Positions 10,914 to 20,350 of a stretch of DNA of 64,000 nt are shown piece by piece. Below the pieces are notes generated by a model. It was not told the DNA's origin. It searched no databases and saw nothing but the letters and a program-made list of their open reading frames with translations. The stretch is taken from assembly GCF_011761185.1 (NCBI RefSeq), contig NZ_JAAOYM010000001.1, positions 4,526,001 to 4,590,000 on the forward strand, given 5' to 3'. The position numbers and the translations under genes were made by a program. Each line of letters opens with the position of its first letter. The first letter of the stretch is position 1. The DNA is from Saccharomonospora amisosensis. Its GTDB lineage: Bacteria; Actinomycetota; Actinomycetes; Mycobacteriales; Pseudonocardiaceae.

Positions 10914-11354
10914 TCAGGCGTTGGCGCAGGCATCGCGGGCGGCTGAAACCGCCTGCTGGAACTGCGGCCCCTCCGCTTTGAACGTGCTCCGGTAGATGTG
11001 CAAGGGCTTGCTGATCGCGTCCGCGAGCGGCTGGTAGGACTTGTCGACCTCCGCGGCGGCGGCGGCGAGTTCGGCCGCCGCGCCCCACCTTCGAAGGCTC
11101 GCGAAGTCGCCATCGGGTAGCAACGCCGGGGTGCGCTCGAGCGCCGCACACGCGGCGCTGACGTCCGCGGCAGGTCCTTCCGCCGAGCCGCCGGTCACCG
11201 ACCACGCCAGCCCAACGGCACCGCCGCCGACCAGCAGGCCGAGCGCGAGTGCTGTCGGGAGCAGCCATCGACGGGGCCGGTTGCCGCCGGTGGGCTGGGT
11301 GGGCTGCTGGGTGGACTCCGCGGACGAGGGAATCCGCGATTGAGGAGTACTCAC
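10914..11354 (-). CDS. Membrane-anchored hypothetical protein
   Basis: 146 aa. Residues 1-28 are polar, about 30-52 form one transmembrane helix (LLPTALALGLLVGGGAVGLAW), and the rest is an alanine-rich, probably helical extracytoplasmic domain with two cysteines. No family was recognised. The GTG start overlaps the stop of the upstream membrane protein gene (GTGA), so the pair is likely co-translated. Confidence 0.75.
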   Translation of the reverse strand: MSTPQSRIPSSAESTQQPTQPTGGNRPRRWLLPTALALGLLVGGGAVGLAWSVTGGSAEGPAADVSAACAALERTPALLPDGDFASLRRWGAAAELAAAAAEVDKSYQPLADAISKPLHIYRSTFKAEGPQFQQAVSAARDACANA

Positions 11355-11611
11355 GAAAACTCAGACTCCCTTCGACTCGCCGTGGTTCGGGTAGCTCGCC
11401 AGCCGCGCCAACCGATGATCCCGATGACGGTGCCGAGCACGAACGAAACCACCGTCAGCGCGGCGTGCACGAAGAAGAACGAGGTGGGCGAGCCGTCGGA
11501 ATTCCAGGCGTTGTCACTAGCCCACAGGTTGCGGGCGAAGGTGATCCAGATGATCCAGGACCACACCCCGAACGCCAGCAGAAAGAATGAAGTACCGCGA
11601 GACATTCGCAT
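11351..11611 (-). CDS. SCO4848-family small membrane protein
   Basis: 86-aa protein with two transmembrane helices (residues 8-26 and 46-66) and a basic C-terminus. The segment FFLLAFGVWSWIIWITFARNLW resembles actinobacterial SCO4848-family proteins of unknown function. The start at 11611 (or the next ATG at 11605) was chosen because the longer open frame to 11932 is antisense to the divergent carboxypeptidase gene. Confidence 0.75.
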   Translation of the reverse strand: MRMSRGTSFFLLAFGVWSWIIWITFARNLWASDNAWNSDGSPTSFFFVHAALTVVSFVLGTVIGIIGWRGWRATRTTASRRESEFS

Positions 11612-11652
11612 GCCTGGCAGTATCCTCGCTCGGCTGTCGATAGCCTGCACGG

Positions 11653-12891
11653 GTGCGCAGCGCTTCCACCACCAGACTCGCCTTCGTTTCGCTGTCCGCT
11701 CTGGTCGCGATCGTCGCGGTGCCCGTGCCCGCGCTCGCGCTGGGACAACCGGCGCAGCCGCCCGCGCCGGTTGTCCAGGAGTGCGCGAACCGGCAACTGC
11801 CGCCGCCCCCGGTGGACACCTCCGAGCAGCCACGCCCCGGAGAGTCGTCACCGGCGCCGCTGCCGGTACCCGCGACCCCGGCCGGTGGCGAGCGGATGGC
11901 CGAATGCGGGCTCGTCCTGCCCGGCCCGACACCCTCGTCGCCGAGGCAGCTCACTGCCGCGTCCTGGCTAGTACAGGACATGGAGACCGGGGAGGTGCTG
12001 GCGGCCAAGGACCCGCACGCCAGGCACAGGCCCGCCTCGCTGATCAAGACGCTGTTGGCGCTCGTGGTGCTCGACGAACTGCCGCCCGACAAGATCGTGG
12101 TGGCGAGCCGGGCGGACGCCGAGCAGGAGTGCACCTGTGTAGGCCTCGTCGCGGGCGGGCACTACGAGGTGGAGGTGTTGCTGCGGGCACTGCTGATGCG
12201 CTCGGGCAACGACGTGGCGCACGCACTCGCCACCGCCGTCGGCGGGGTGGATGTCGCGGTGAGCAAGATGAACGCACTCGCCGAGCGGCTCGGCGCGAGG
12301 GACACCCGCGCGGCGACACCGTCCGGACTCGACGGCCCCGGCATGGTCACCTCGGCCTACGACATGAGTCTCATCTTCGGCCACGCCATGCGGCAACCGC
12401 GTTACGCCAAGGCCGTGGCCACGAGGCAACTGATGTTTCCCGGCGGGCCCGGCAAGCCGGACTACCCGGTGTACAACGACAACAACCTGTGGCAGTCCTA
12501 CCCCGGCTTCCTCGGCGGCAAGACCGGCTTCACCGACGACGCGCGCCACACCTACGCGGGCGCCGCGAGCAGGGAGGGCCGAAGGCTCGCCGTCGTCCTG
12601 CTCAGGGCGGAGCAACGGCCCAGCAGAGTGTCGGAGCAGGCCGCGCGGCTGCTCGATTACGGCTTCGCCCTCGCGGCAGCGGGCACAAGGCCCGTGGGGA
12701 CGCTCCGGCAGGACACACCTGCGACGGCAGGGACCTCGGCGGAGCAGCAGCCTGAGGTTTCCGTCGCCGCCACGAGCGCTCAGGACCCGTTCGGCACAAC
12801 CGGGTGGATCGTGACGCTGGTGGTCACCGTGCTGGTGATCGTGGGCATGATCACGGCTCACCGGCGGGGGTTGCTGCGCCGCCCGGAATAG
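11653..12891 (+). CDS. D-alanyl-D-alanine carboxypeptidase (S11 family, DacA/PBP5-like)
   Basis: Penicillin-binding D,D-carboxypeptidase that trims the terminal D-Ala of peptidoglycan stem peptides outside the membrane. 412 aa: signal peptide (1-30), Pro-rich linker (31-100), then the catalytic domain with SxxK (S129-L-I-K132), SxN (S184-G-N186) and KTG (K290-T-G). A C-terminal transmembrane helix and basic tail (about 375-412) anchor it. GTG start; the promoter region is shared with the divergent SCO4848-type gene. Confidence 0.92.
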   Translation: MRSASTTRLAFVSLSALVAIVAVPVPALALGQPAQPPAPVVQECANRQLPPPPVDTSEQPRPGESSPAPLPVPATPAGGERMAECGLVLPGPTPSSPRQLTAASWLVQDMETGEVLAAKDPHARHRPASLIKTLLALVVLDELPPDKIVVASRADAEQECTCVGLVAGGHYEVEVLLRALLMRSGNDVAHALATAVGGVDVAVSKMNALAERLGARDTRAATPSGLDGPGMVTSAYDMSLIFGHAMRQPRYAKAVATRQLMFPGGPGKPDYPVYNDNNLWQSYPGFLGGKTGFTDDARHTYAGAASREGRRLAVVLLRAEQRPSRVSEQAARLLDYGFALAAAGTRPVGTLRQDTPATAGTSAEQQPEVSVAATSAQDPFGTTGWIVTLVVTVLVIVGMITAHRRGLLRRPE

Positions 12892-12922
12892 CGACGCGGA
12901 CCAACTCGTGGCGCGGTCGCCG

Positions 12923-14191
12923 TCAACGCTGCCGCGTGGACTCCGGGCAGCAGTTGTCCGTGGCGACCTCTTGCGCGGTGTGCTCGCCACCGTCGCGCGG
13001 TGGCAGGGTCTCCCTCGCCATGAGCCACAGCAGCAGGGCCACCGCCGCGACGCCGCCGGTGAGGCCGAATGCCGCACCGTAGGACCACTGCTCCGCGATC
13101 GCGCCCGCGGCAAGCGGCCCCACCACGGCGCCGACGTCGGCGGCCATCTGGAACCCGGCGAGCACGGAGCCGCCGCGTGCCTTGGCCCCTAGCACGTCGG
13201 CGACCGCGGCGCTCTGCGAAGGGTTCAGCGCCCCGGAGCCGACGCCCGCGACGAACGAGGCCGCGAGGAACAGCCACGGGTCGCTGGTCATGCCGAGCCC
13301 CGCGGTGCCAACACCGAGCAACGCGAGCCCGAACAGTGCGGGCAGCTTACGCCCACGCCGGTCGGCGAAGCGCCCGGCGAGCAGCAGCACGGCGGCGTTG
13401 GCCGCGGCGAACACCGCGAGCGCGATGCCGGTGAACGCCTCGTCCTTGGCGAGCACCGCCGTCACGAACAGCGGCATGAGCGACATGCGAACGCCGAACA
13501 CCGCCCAGCCGTTGGCGAGGTTCGACGCCAGCGCGGCGCGGTAGGTGGGGTGCCGCAGCGCTTGCGGGAACGTCATGGTGGGTGTGGTGTCGTCGGCGGG
13601 TCGCGCGGCGAGTTCGGAGCCGCGCAGTTTCCACCACACGAACACCGTCGTGACCACCAGCGCGCTGCCGTAGGCGACGAACGGCGCCCGCAGCGAGACA
13701 GTGACCAGGGCACTGCCGATGACCGGGCCCGCGATGCCGCCCAGCAGGAAACTCGTGCCCCACAGGCCGGAGGCCCTGCCTCGCAGGTGGGCGGGCGAGA
13801 TGCGGATCAGCAGCCCGATGGCGGAGACGGTGAACATCGTGGAGCCGATCCCGCTGGCCGAGCGAAACAGCAGCAACTGCCAGTATTCGGCCGCCAGCGC
13901 ACACGCCAGCGTGCCGACGGCGACGATCGAAACGCCCCACAGATAGATGGGACGTTCCCCGAACTTGGTCACCAGCCTGCCGCTCGCCGGGGCGAACGCC
14001 AGTCGCACGAACGCGAACGCACTCACCACCACGGAGGCCGCGGTAACGCCGACGTCGAAGCTTGCCGCGTAGTTGGGCAGTGCGGGCCCGATCAGCCCGT
14101 AACCGATGGCGATCAGAAAGCTCGCCCCAACGAGAATCCAGATCTCGCGTGGCAGCTTGGTCGTCTCCGATGTCGTTACCGTTTCGCTCAC
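12923..14191 (-). CDS. MFS transporter
   Basis: About 422 aa with 12 predicted membrane segments and a TetA/Bcr-like layout; motif-A-like sequences lie after TM2 (GRLVTKFGERPIYLWG) and in the second half (GRFADRRGRKLPALFG). Most similar in style to drug-efflux MFS proteins; substrate unknown. I prefer the GTG at 14191, preceded by AGGGG, over the GTG at 14209, which has no ribosome-binding site. Confidence 0.85.
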   Translation of the reverse strand: MSETVTTSETTKLPREIWILVGASFLIAIGYGLIGPALPNYAASFDVGVTAASVVVSAFAFVRLAFAPASGRLVTKFGERPIYLWGVSIVAVGTLACALAAEYWQLLLFRSASGIGSTMFTVSAIGLLIRISPAHLRGRASGLWGTSFLLGGIAGPVIGSALVTVSLRAPFVAYGSALVVTTVFVWWKLRGSELAARPADDTTPTMTFPQALRHPTYRAALASNLANGWAVFGVRMSLMPLFVTAVLAKDEAFTGIALAVFAAANAAVLLLAGRFADRRGRKLPALFGLALLGVGTAGLGMTSDPWLFLAASFVAGVGSGALNPSQSAAVADVLGAKARGGSVLAGFQMAADVGAVVGPLAAGAIAEQWSYGAAFGLTGGVAAVALLLWLMARETLPPRDGGEHTAQEVATDNCCPESTRQR

Positions 14192-14230
14192 CCTCACCCC
14201 TGTCGTCACAGGTGAGCATAGGTGAGCGGG

Positions 14231-15283
14231 TCAGCCGCGCCCGCGCCCGCGCCTGCCCAGCAGCACGCCGATCCCGAGCATGGCCAGCACCGCACCGGGT
14301 CCGGCGCCCTTGGTAACACGTACCGTCGGCCGGATCACCGCGGGCGGTGGCGGCTCGATCTCCCGCACCACGTTCTCTCTGGCCGTGGCCGTCCATGCGG
14401 TGACGAACAGCACGAAACGCGACACAAGATTGGCGAACACGAGCAGACCGATGATAGGGCCGAAAAGCGCGCCGCTGGGTGTGTCGGAGATCGCGCCGAG
14501 ATACACCGACCCTGCCTGCTTGAGCAGTTCGAATCCGATGGCCGCCAGCACGGCGCCGCGTACCGCGCTGCGCACCGTGACCCGCTGTCTCGGCAGTCGC
14601 GACAGCACCCACAGGAAGACCAGCACGTCGGCGACCAGCGCCAGCACGATGGTCGACAGCCACAGCACGAACCTCGCGAACGCGACGTCCTGCAAGCCCG
14701 CGAGGTCGAGCAGATAGTTGCCGACCGTGTTGCCGACGGCGGTCAACCCGAACGAGACGGCCAGGGCCACGCCCAGCCCGCCGAGCGCGATCAGGTCCCG
14801 CAGTTTGGTCCGCAGGAACGGCACCCGCCGCTTGCCCTGCCCCCACTGCGCGGTGAGCGCGTCACGAAGGTTGGTCATCCAGCCGAGACCGGAGTAAAAG
14901 GCCAGCAGGAGTCCGAAGATCCCCACTCCCGCTCTGGAGTCGAGCGCCGCGTCGACGATGGTGCTGAGGAAGTCGCCGAGCCCTTCCGGCGCCGAGCTAA
15001 GGATCGCTTCCCGCAGTTCCCGCAGCGCGGTCTGGTTGCCCGCGAGCACGAAACCCGCGATCGAGAAGCCCACCATCAGCAGCGGAAACAGCGACAGCAC
15101 CGAGAAGTATGTGATGGCGGCCGCGTAGTGGTTGCCGTAGCGCTCGGCGTAGGTGGTGGCCGCCACGAAGACGTGGTTGAGCCACGGGTACTTCCGGCGC
15201 AACCGTGGCAGTGGGTTCCGCGGGGTCACCGTGCCCGCGTCGCGGTCCGTCACGCGCGACGACGCTAGCCACGGGCCGGTCAC
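14231..15283 (-). CDS. YihY/virulence factor BrkB family inner-membrane protein
   Basis: 350 aa with six hydrophobic segments. The N-terminal motif YGNHYAAAITYFSVLSLFPLLM is typical of the YihY/UPF0761 family (historically misnamed ribonuclease BN). Function in the family is unsettled. The start is uncertain: GTG at 15283 or GTG at 15253, neither with a clear ribosome-binding site. It lies in the same orientation as fbiC, 17 bases after it. Confidence 0.88.
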   Translation of the reverse strand: MTGPWLASSRVTDRDAGTVTPRNPLPRLRRKYPWLNHVFVAATTYAERYGNHYAAAITYFSVLSLFPLLMVGFSIAGFVLAGNQTALRELREAILSSAPEGLGDFLSTIVDAALDSRAGVGIFGLLLAFYSGLGWMTNLRDALTAQWGQGKRRVPFLRTKLRDLIALGGLGVALAVSFGLTAVGNTVGNYLLDLAGLQDVAFARFVLWLSTIVLALVADVLVFLWVLSRLPRQRVTVRSAVRGAVLAAIGFELLKQAGSVYLGAISDTPSGALFGPIIGLLVFANLVSRFVLFVTAWTATARENVVREIEPPPPAVIRPTVRVTKGAGPGAVLAMLGIGVLLGRRGRGRG

Positions 15284-15300
15284 GCCGCAACGGCGACCGG

Positions 15301-17850
15301 CTACGAACGGTGAACGAGGTCCGTGCTACCCGACTGGACCCTGCCGTAGGTGGTGGTCCGCTGTGCGCTGGAACGTCCGGCCAGCGTCGCCAGCTCGTCC
15401 AGTTGCGCCACGGTGCGTGACGAACCGTGTTCCGAGCCTGCCATCCGGGAGATCGTCTCCTCCATCAGCGTGCCACCGATGTCGTTGGCCCCGCCGCGCA
15501 ACACCTGGGCCGTGCCCTTGTCGCCGAGCTTGACCCACGAGCACTGCACGTTGTCGATGCGGCCGTGCAACGCCAACCGAGCGAACGCGTGCACCGCCCG
15601 GTTGTCGCGAACCGTCGGCCCCGGCCTGGCCACGCCCGCGAGGTAGATCGGGGCGTTGTGGTGCACGAACGGCAGCGCGACGAACTCGGTGAAACCACCG
15701 GTCTCGTCGGCGATCGCGGCCAGCACGCGCAGGTGCCCCAACCAGTGCCCCGGGTGGTCGACGTGGCCGTACATCATCGTGCTCGACGACGGGATGCCCA
15801 GTTGGTGCGCTGTGGTGACCACGTCGATCCACGTCCGCGCCGGCAGTTTGCCCTTGGTGAGCACCCAGCGCACGTCGTCGTCCAGGATCTCGGCCGCCGT
15901 TCCGGGGATGGAACCCAGCCCCGCTTCGCGCAGTTCGGTGAGCCACTCGCGCACGCTGACGCCCGCCTTCGCCGCCGCGGACACGATCTCCATGGGTGAG
16001 AAGGCGTGGACGTGCATGTCCGGCACCGCCTTCTTGATCGCGCGCACCACGTCGGCGTAGTAGCCCACCGGCAGCTTCGGATCGATGCCGCCCTGCATGC
16101 AGACCTCGGTCGCTCCGGCCTCAGCGGCCTCCACAGCGCGAGCCGCCACCTCGTCGGTGGAGAGCCGGTAGGCGTCGGCGTCCCGCTCGCGCTGCGCGAA
16201 CGCGCAGAACCGGCAGCCGACATAACAGACGTTGGAAAAGTTGATGTTGCGGTTCACCACGTAGGTGATGTCGTCACCGACCACGCTCGCCCGCAGTTCG
16301 TCGGCCAGCCGTGCCATCGTCTCCAGCGCCTCACCGTCAGCGGTGAGCAGCGCCATGGCCGCGGCCTCGTTCTCCTGGCGCAGCAGCGCCGCCGGGTCGT
16401 CGGCGGCCAGCCGCAGCCCCTCACGCACGTCGGTGTCGAACCTCGCCACCACCACCTCCGCCCGCTCCCGCAGCAGCTCCCAGTCGCCGTACACGCTGTC
16501 GAAGTCGCTGCGCCGGTCGTCGGTTCGACCCTCGGTGTCGATCGCGGTGTGCAGATCGGCACGCCCCGTTGTGTCAAGGCCACCGTCGGGCTCCTGCCAC
16601 GGCAGGCCACTCGGCCGCGCCTGTTCCCTGCCGAGGCCGTCCGCACCGGCAAGGGCGGTGACATGCGGCTGGATACGCGCGTCGAGCCACCTGTCCTGGT
16701 CGAGGACGAACCGAGGGTAGACGGCGAGTCGTTCGCGCATCGCGAAACCCGCCTGCTCGGTGCGCCGCGACAACTCCTCGACGGCGGGCCAGGGTCGCTC
16801 CGGGTTGACGTGGTCGCGCGTCACAGGGGAGACGCCGCCCCAGTCGTCGATGCCCGCACGCAGCAGCAAGGCGTGTTCGTCGCCGACGAGATTGGGCGGC
16901 GCCTGCACGCTGACCCCGGGCGGCATCAGCAACCTCGCGACGGCCACCGTCGCGGCGAGGTCGGTCAGGTCCGCATCCGCGTGCGAGCGCATGGCGGTGT
17001 CGGGCTTGGCGCGGAAGTTCTGGACGATGATTTCCTGGATGTTGCGGTACTGCCTGGCGCGCGCACGAATCGCGTGCAGCGACTCGGCGCGCTCGAAGAG
17101 TGTTTCGCCGATCCCGACCAGGATGCCCGTGGTGAACGGGACCCCGACCCGGCCCGCGTCGTCGAGCACCCGCAACCGCACCGCGGGTTCCTTGTCGGGG
17201 CTGCCGTAGTGCGGTCCTCCTGGTTCGGACCACAACCGCTGCGCGGTGGTCTCCAGCATCATCCCCATGCTCGGTGCGACGGGCTTGAATCGCTGCAACT
17301 CCTCCCAGCTCAGTACGCCGGGGTTGAGGTGAGGCAGCAGCCCGGTCTCCTCGAGCACCGCGACGGCGCACGCCCTCACATAGTCCAGAGTGGACTCATA
17401 ACCACGCTCGTCGAGCCATTGCCTCGCCTGCGACCAGCGCTCCTCGGGCCGGTCGCCCAGGGTGAAAAGCGCCTCCTTGCAGCCCGCGGCCGCGCCTGCC
17501 CTTGCGATGTCGAGCACTTCGTCGCGTTCCAGGTACGGCGAGTCGAGCTTGCCTGGCACCGTGACGAAGGTGCAGTAGTGGCAACGGTCCCGGCACAGCC
17601 TGGTCAGCGGGATGAACACGCTGCTGCTGTAGCTGACGACCCCGGGCCTGCCCTGATCGGCGAGGTGCGCGTCGCGCACGCGGCCCGCCGCGTCGAGCAA
17701 CCGGTCCAGGTCCTCGCCGCGCGCGTGCAGCAGGACGGCCGACTCGGTCACGTCCAGCGCGACCCCGTCCTCGGCGCGACGCAGAGCGCGGCGCAACGCC
17801 GCCTGTGACGGCTTCGGGTCGGGCGGGTTGATCGAGACGGGATCAGCCAT
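15301..17850 (-). CDS. fbiC: Bifunctional FO synthase (CofG/CofH fusion)
   Basis: Makes 7,8-didemethyl-8-hydroxy-5-deazariboflavin (FO), the chromophore of coenzyme F420, from tyrosine and a ribityl-uracil intermediate. The 849-aa protein holds two radical-SAM halves: the CofG-like half has the cluster motif at C86, C90, C93 (CRDRCHYC) and the CofH-like half at C542, C546, C549 (CYVGCRFC). Fused FbiC is the actinobacterial form, split into CofG and CofH in archaea. This shows that the organism makes F420. Confidence 0.96.
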   Translation of the reverse strand: MADPVSINPPDPKPSQAALRRALRRAEDGVALDVTESAVLLHARGEDLDRLLDAAGRVRDAHLADQGRPGVVSYSSSVFIPLTRLCRDRCHYCTFVTVPGKLDSPYLERDEVLDIARAGAAAGCKEALFTLGDRPEERWSQARQWLDERGYESTLDYVRACAVAVLEETGLLPHLNPGVLSWEELQRFKPVAPSMGMMLETTAQRLWSEPGGPHYGSPDKEPAVRLRVLDDAGRVGVPFTTGILVGIGETLFERAESLHAIRARARQYRNIQEIIVQNFRAKPDTAMRSHADADLTDLAATVAVARLLMPPGVSVQAPPNLVGDEHALLLRAGIDDWGGVSPVTRDHVNPERPWPAVEELSRRTEQAGFAMRERLAVYPRFVLDQDRWLDARIQPHVTALAGADGLGREQARPSGLPWQEPDGGLDTTGRADLHTAIDTEGRTDDRRSDFDSVYGDWELLRERAEVVVARFDTDVREGLRLAADDPAALLRQENEAAAMALLTADGEALETMARLADELRASVVGDDITYVVNRNINFSNVCYVGCRFCAFAQRERDADAYRLSTDEVAARAVEAAEAGATEVCMQGGIDPKLPVGYYADVVRAIKKAVPDMHVHAFSPMEIVSAAAKAGVSVREWLTELREAGLGSIPGTAAEILDDDVRWVLTKGKLPARTWIDVVTTAHQLGIPSSSTMMYGHVDHPGHWLGHLRVLAAIADETGGFTEFVALPFVHHNAPIYLAGVARPGPTVRDNRAVHAFARLALHGRIDNVQCSWVKLGDKGTAQVLRGGANDIGGTLMEETISRMAGSEHGSSRTVAQLDELATLAGRSSAQRTTTYGRVQSGSTDLVHRS

Positions 17851-17905
17851 GCCCAGAGACTAAGGGCCCATGGCTGCACGCGACCATCGCCGCGCGTGTG
17901 ACCTA

Positions 17906-18217
17906 TTACTCGCCGGAGCGGGAATAAGCCGGGACGTCGGCGGCGGGCTCCGCCATCGCGACGACCTGCGCGCGCGCCTTCCTGCGCTGCCGAACCACAC
18001 CCGCGGCCATACCCAGCACACCCAGGACCACCGCGACGAGACCGACTGGCCCGAGCAGCCCGAACGTCATCGCGTTGGGCTCTGCCTGCGCGGCGGAGGC
18101 AGTGCCTGCCCCTATGACCAGGAGAAACGCCATCAGCGCCTGCACGGCGACCAGGGCCGCGCCGCCACGGAGCACGCGTGCGAGCGGCCGTGACTGCTCG
18201 CTGACTGGGTTGCGCAC
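17906..18217 (-). CDS. Small two-TM membrane protein of unknown function
   Basis: 103 aa. The GTG start at 18217 has a perfect GGGAGG seven bases upstream, so the longer frame to 18310 is rejected. Residues 18-42 look like an export signal or first helix (ending TASAAQA) and 52-75 are a second helix, followed by a basic RQRRKARAQ stretch and a short acidic tail. No family recognised. Confidence 0.75.
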   Translation of the reverse strand: MRNPVSEQSRPLARVLRGGAALVAVQALMAFLLVIGAGTASAAQAEPNAMTFGLLGPVGLVAVVLGVLGMAAGVVRQRRKARAQVVAMAEPAADVPAYSRSGE

Positions 18218-18489
18218 CGGAGTGCCTCCCGAATGTGAGTCTGCCGTTGTGTGCGGACCTTCACCCAATCGAGTGACTGTCGCCCTTGAGGAAGCTACCG
18301 ATCGTGTCAAGGTTTGGTCACTTTCATCGGGGCGCGGGTGAGATTAGCGGTCTCGCCGAAGGCCCCTACTTCCGGGTCGGCACTCAGCAGGCGTCACCCG
18401 CGCGAGCTCGACACTTCCGGGGCGCCGAACAGGCAGGACGCGCCGAAACGACCGACCATGCCCTTCAGTCGCTGCGTTGGGAGATACCT

Positions 18490-19509
18490 GTGTTGCGTTC
18501 CGCCTCCGTGAGATCGTGGCCGCGCCGACTGAGTGCCGTCGTGTTGACCGCCGTGCTCGTGGCCATCGCCGCGCCGACCTCCAGCCCGGTGGCGGACGGC
18601 GGCCCGGAGCCACCGCAACCAACGCAGCCGCCGGAGCCGGCGACCGGCCCGTTCCCGGTCTCGGTCCTGGTCATCACGATGTTCGGCGAGGAGATAACGC
18701 CGTGGCTGGAGAACGAGCGCCTCTCACACAAGATCGGTGTACCCGGCACGTACGGCCCGCTGCGCTGCGACGACAGAGGGCTGTGCGTCGCCGGTATCGG
18801 TGTCGGCAAGGCGAACGCGGCGGTCAGCATGATGTCCATGCTCGATAGCCCCGAGCTGGACTTCAGCAACGCGTACTTCATCACGGCGGGAATCGGGGGC
18901 ACGCCACCGGACGAGGGAACCCTCGGTTTCGCGGCATGGGCCCGCTGGGTCGTCGACTTCGATCTGGGCCACCATCTGCTTCCGGAGTCCGCCCCCGAGG
19001 TGCCGCAGGGCTACCTGCCGTTCGACGCCGACGGCACCAACGTGTTCCGGCTCAACGACGAACTCGTCGACCTGGCCTACAAGCTCACCAAGGACCTGGA
19101 ACTGGCCGACAGCGCCGAGGCCGCACGCAACCGGAGCCGCTACCCCGGCCAGCGCGACCAGACCCCGTACGTCGACGTGTGCGACACCATCACCGGCGAC
19201 GACTACTGGGCCGGAGAGGAACTGTCCGAGCGAGCCCAGTACATCACCGAACTGTGGACGCAAGGGCAAGGCACCTACTGCACGACTCAGATGGAGGACA
19301 CCGCGGTGGCGGCCGCGCTTTCGGCACGAGGCCGACTCGACCGGTACCTGTCACTTCGCACGGCCAGCGACTTCGATCAGCCCTACCAGGGGCAGAGCAT
19401 CACCGAACTGCTTTCGGAGTTCCCCGGCTACGAGATCGCGGTGACCAACGCCTACCTGGTCGTGTCCACGGTGGTGGAGGAACTGCTCACCTGTCCACCG
19501 AACAACTGA
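18490..19509 (+). CDS. Exported NUP-family protein (purine nucleoside 'permease' family)
   Basis: 339 aa with a GTG start preceded by GGGAG. The N-terminal signal peptide (RRLSAVVLTAVLVAIAAPTS) is followed by a Pro-rich linker, then a domain matching the NUP family: FNAYFITAGIGGTPP-like segment, FAAWARWVVDFDLGHHL, and the C-terminal MEDTAVAAALSARGR and TNAYLVVSTVVEELL. NUP proteins were named from a yeast nucleoside permease, yet this protein has no transmembrane helix after the signal. It looks like a soluble exported protein of the phosphorylase-like fold. Role inferred only. Confidence 0.82.
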   Translation: MLRSASVRSWPRRLSAVVLTAVLVAIAAPTSSPVADGGPEPPQPTQPPEPATGPFPVSVLVITMFGEEITPWLENERLSHKIGVPGTYGPLRCDDRGLCVAGIGVGKANAAVSMMSMLDSPELDFSNAYFITAGIGGTPPDEGTLGFAAWARWVVDFDLGHHLLPESAPEVPQGYLPFDADGTNVFRLNDELVDLAYKLTKDLELADSAEAARNRSRYPGQRDQTPYVDVCDTITGDDYWAGEELSERAQYITELWTQGQGTYCTTQMEDTAVAAALSARGRLDRYLSLRTASDFDQPYQGQSITELLSEFPGYEIAVTNAYLVVSTVVEELLTCPPNN

Positions 19510-19530
19510 CGGCCTCGGCCGAAGCGCAGC

Positions 19531-19608
19531 CGCCGGTCCAAGGAGCCGTGACAGGGACGTGGTCGCGCCTGCCGTAGCTCTCGGCCCGCTCCACCACCGA
19601 GGCGCACA
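19531..19608 (-). pseudogene. Partial duplicate of the exodeoxyribonuclease III 3' end
   Basis: The minus strand encodes VCASVVERAESYGR-RDHVPVT, matching the C-terminus of the intact exonuclease 0.8 kb away (VVVERAESYDKRWSDHAPVT). The DNA copies share an exact 21-base block (CTCTCGGCCCGCTCCACCACC) and differ by a 6-base in-frame loss and point changes. No start or catalytic N-terminus is present, so this is a remnant. The frame stays open upstream to about 19716 with no recognised similarity. Confidence 0.65.
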
Positions 19609-19716
19609 CGCGCGCGAGTGACTCGACGGCGAGTGGCGGGCGGCTCACCAGCGCCTGATCCGTGTCAGGATGATGCACGACGAACCGGCTGAGAAACCGC
19701 TTGGAGCCCTGAACTA

Positions 19717-20310
19717 ATGGCGGTCACCGCTGATGACCTTCACGCGGCGCTCGACAGCGTCGCGACGGCACTGCGTCCCGCGACCGACCGTGACTGGACC
19801 GCCTCCAAGGGAACCGGGGAATCGGATTGTTGGCACACGGCTGAACACCTCGGCGACTGCCTACTCTCCTACGCCGCACAACTGGTCGCCCAACCAACCT
19901 CTCGATTTGTACGTTTCGAAGCCGCCGCGGACAAGGATGCTTCCCCGGCCGAGGTGCTGGAGTTCGCCATCGCGGGCGGAATGATTCTCGCCGCGACCGT
20001 GCGAAGCGCCGCACCCGATGCCCTCGCTTACCACCCAACCGGGATGAGCGACCCTGAAGGTTTCGCGGGAATGGGCTGTGTCGAGGCGCTCGTGCACGGC
20101 GAGGACATCGCGCGAGGGCTCGGCCTTCACCTCGACCCACCGCCCGACGTGTGCGCCCGAGTGCTGGCCCGGATGTTCCCGCACAGCAGCGCCGACATCT
20201 CCGGTACCGATCCGTGGACAGCCCTGCTGTGGGCCACCGATCGAATCGACCTACCTGGCCGCGAACGGCAAACCGGTTGGCGCTGGCATAGTGCACCGCT
20301 CAACGCGTGA
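19717..20310 (+). CDS. DinB/maleylpyruvate-isomerase-like metal-binding protein
   Basis: 197 aa of the DinB/mycothiol-dependent maleylpyruvate isomerase N-terminal superfamily (four-helix bundle). The helix WHTAEHLGDCLLSYAAQL (about residues 29-46) with His33 and the later CVEALVHGEDIARGLGL (about 115-131) with His121 supply plausible metal ligands. Such proteins commonly act in mycothiol-linked detoxification; no substrate is indicated. It sits between the exonuclease III gene and its partial duplicate. Confidence 0.75.
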   Translation: MAVTADDLHAALDSVATALRPATDRDWTASKGTGESDCWHTAEHLGDCLLSYAAQLVAQPTSRFVRFEAAADKDASPAEVLEFAIAGGMILAATVRSAAPDALAYHPTGMSDPEGFAGMGCVEALVHGEDIARGLGLHLDPPPDVCARVLARMFPHSSADISGTDPWTALLWATDRIDLPGRERQTGWRWHSAPLNA

Positions 20311-20350
20311 CCGCGACACCGTCTCCATGCCTACCGGAGCGCCGGCCGGT

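Noticed and set aside
16006-17808. 600-codon open frame on the plus strand
   Set aside because: Antisense to fbiC, which has complete radical-SAM motifs; no ribosome-binding site or domain in the shadow frame.
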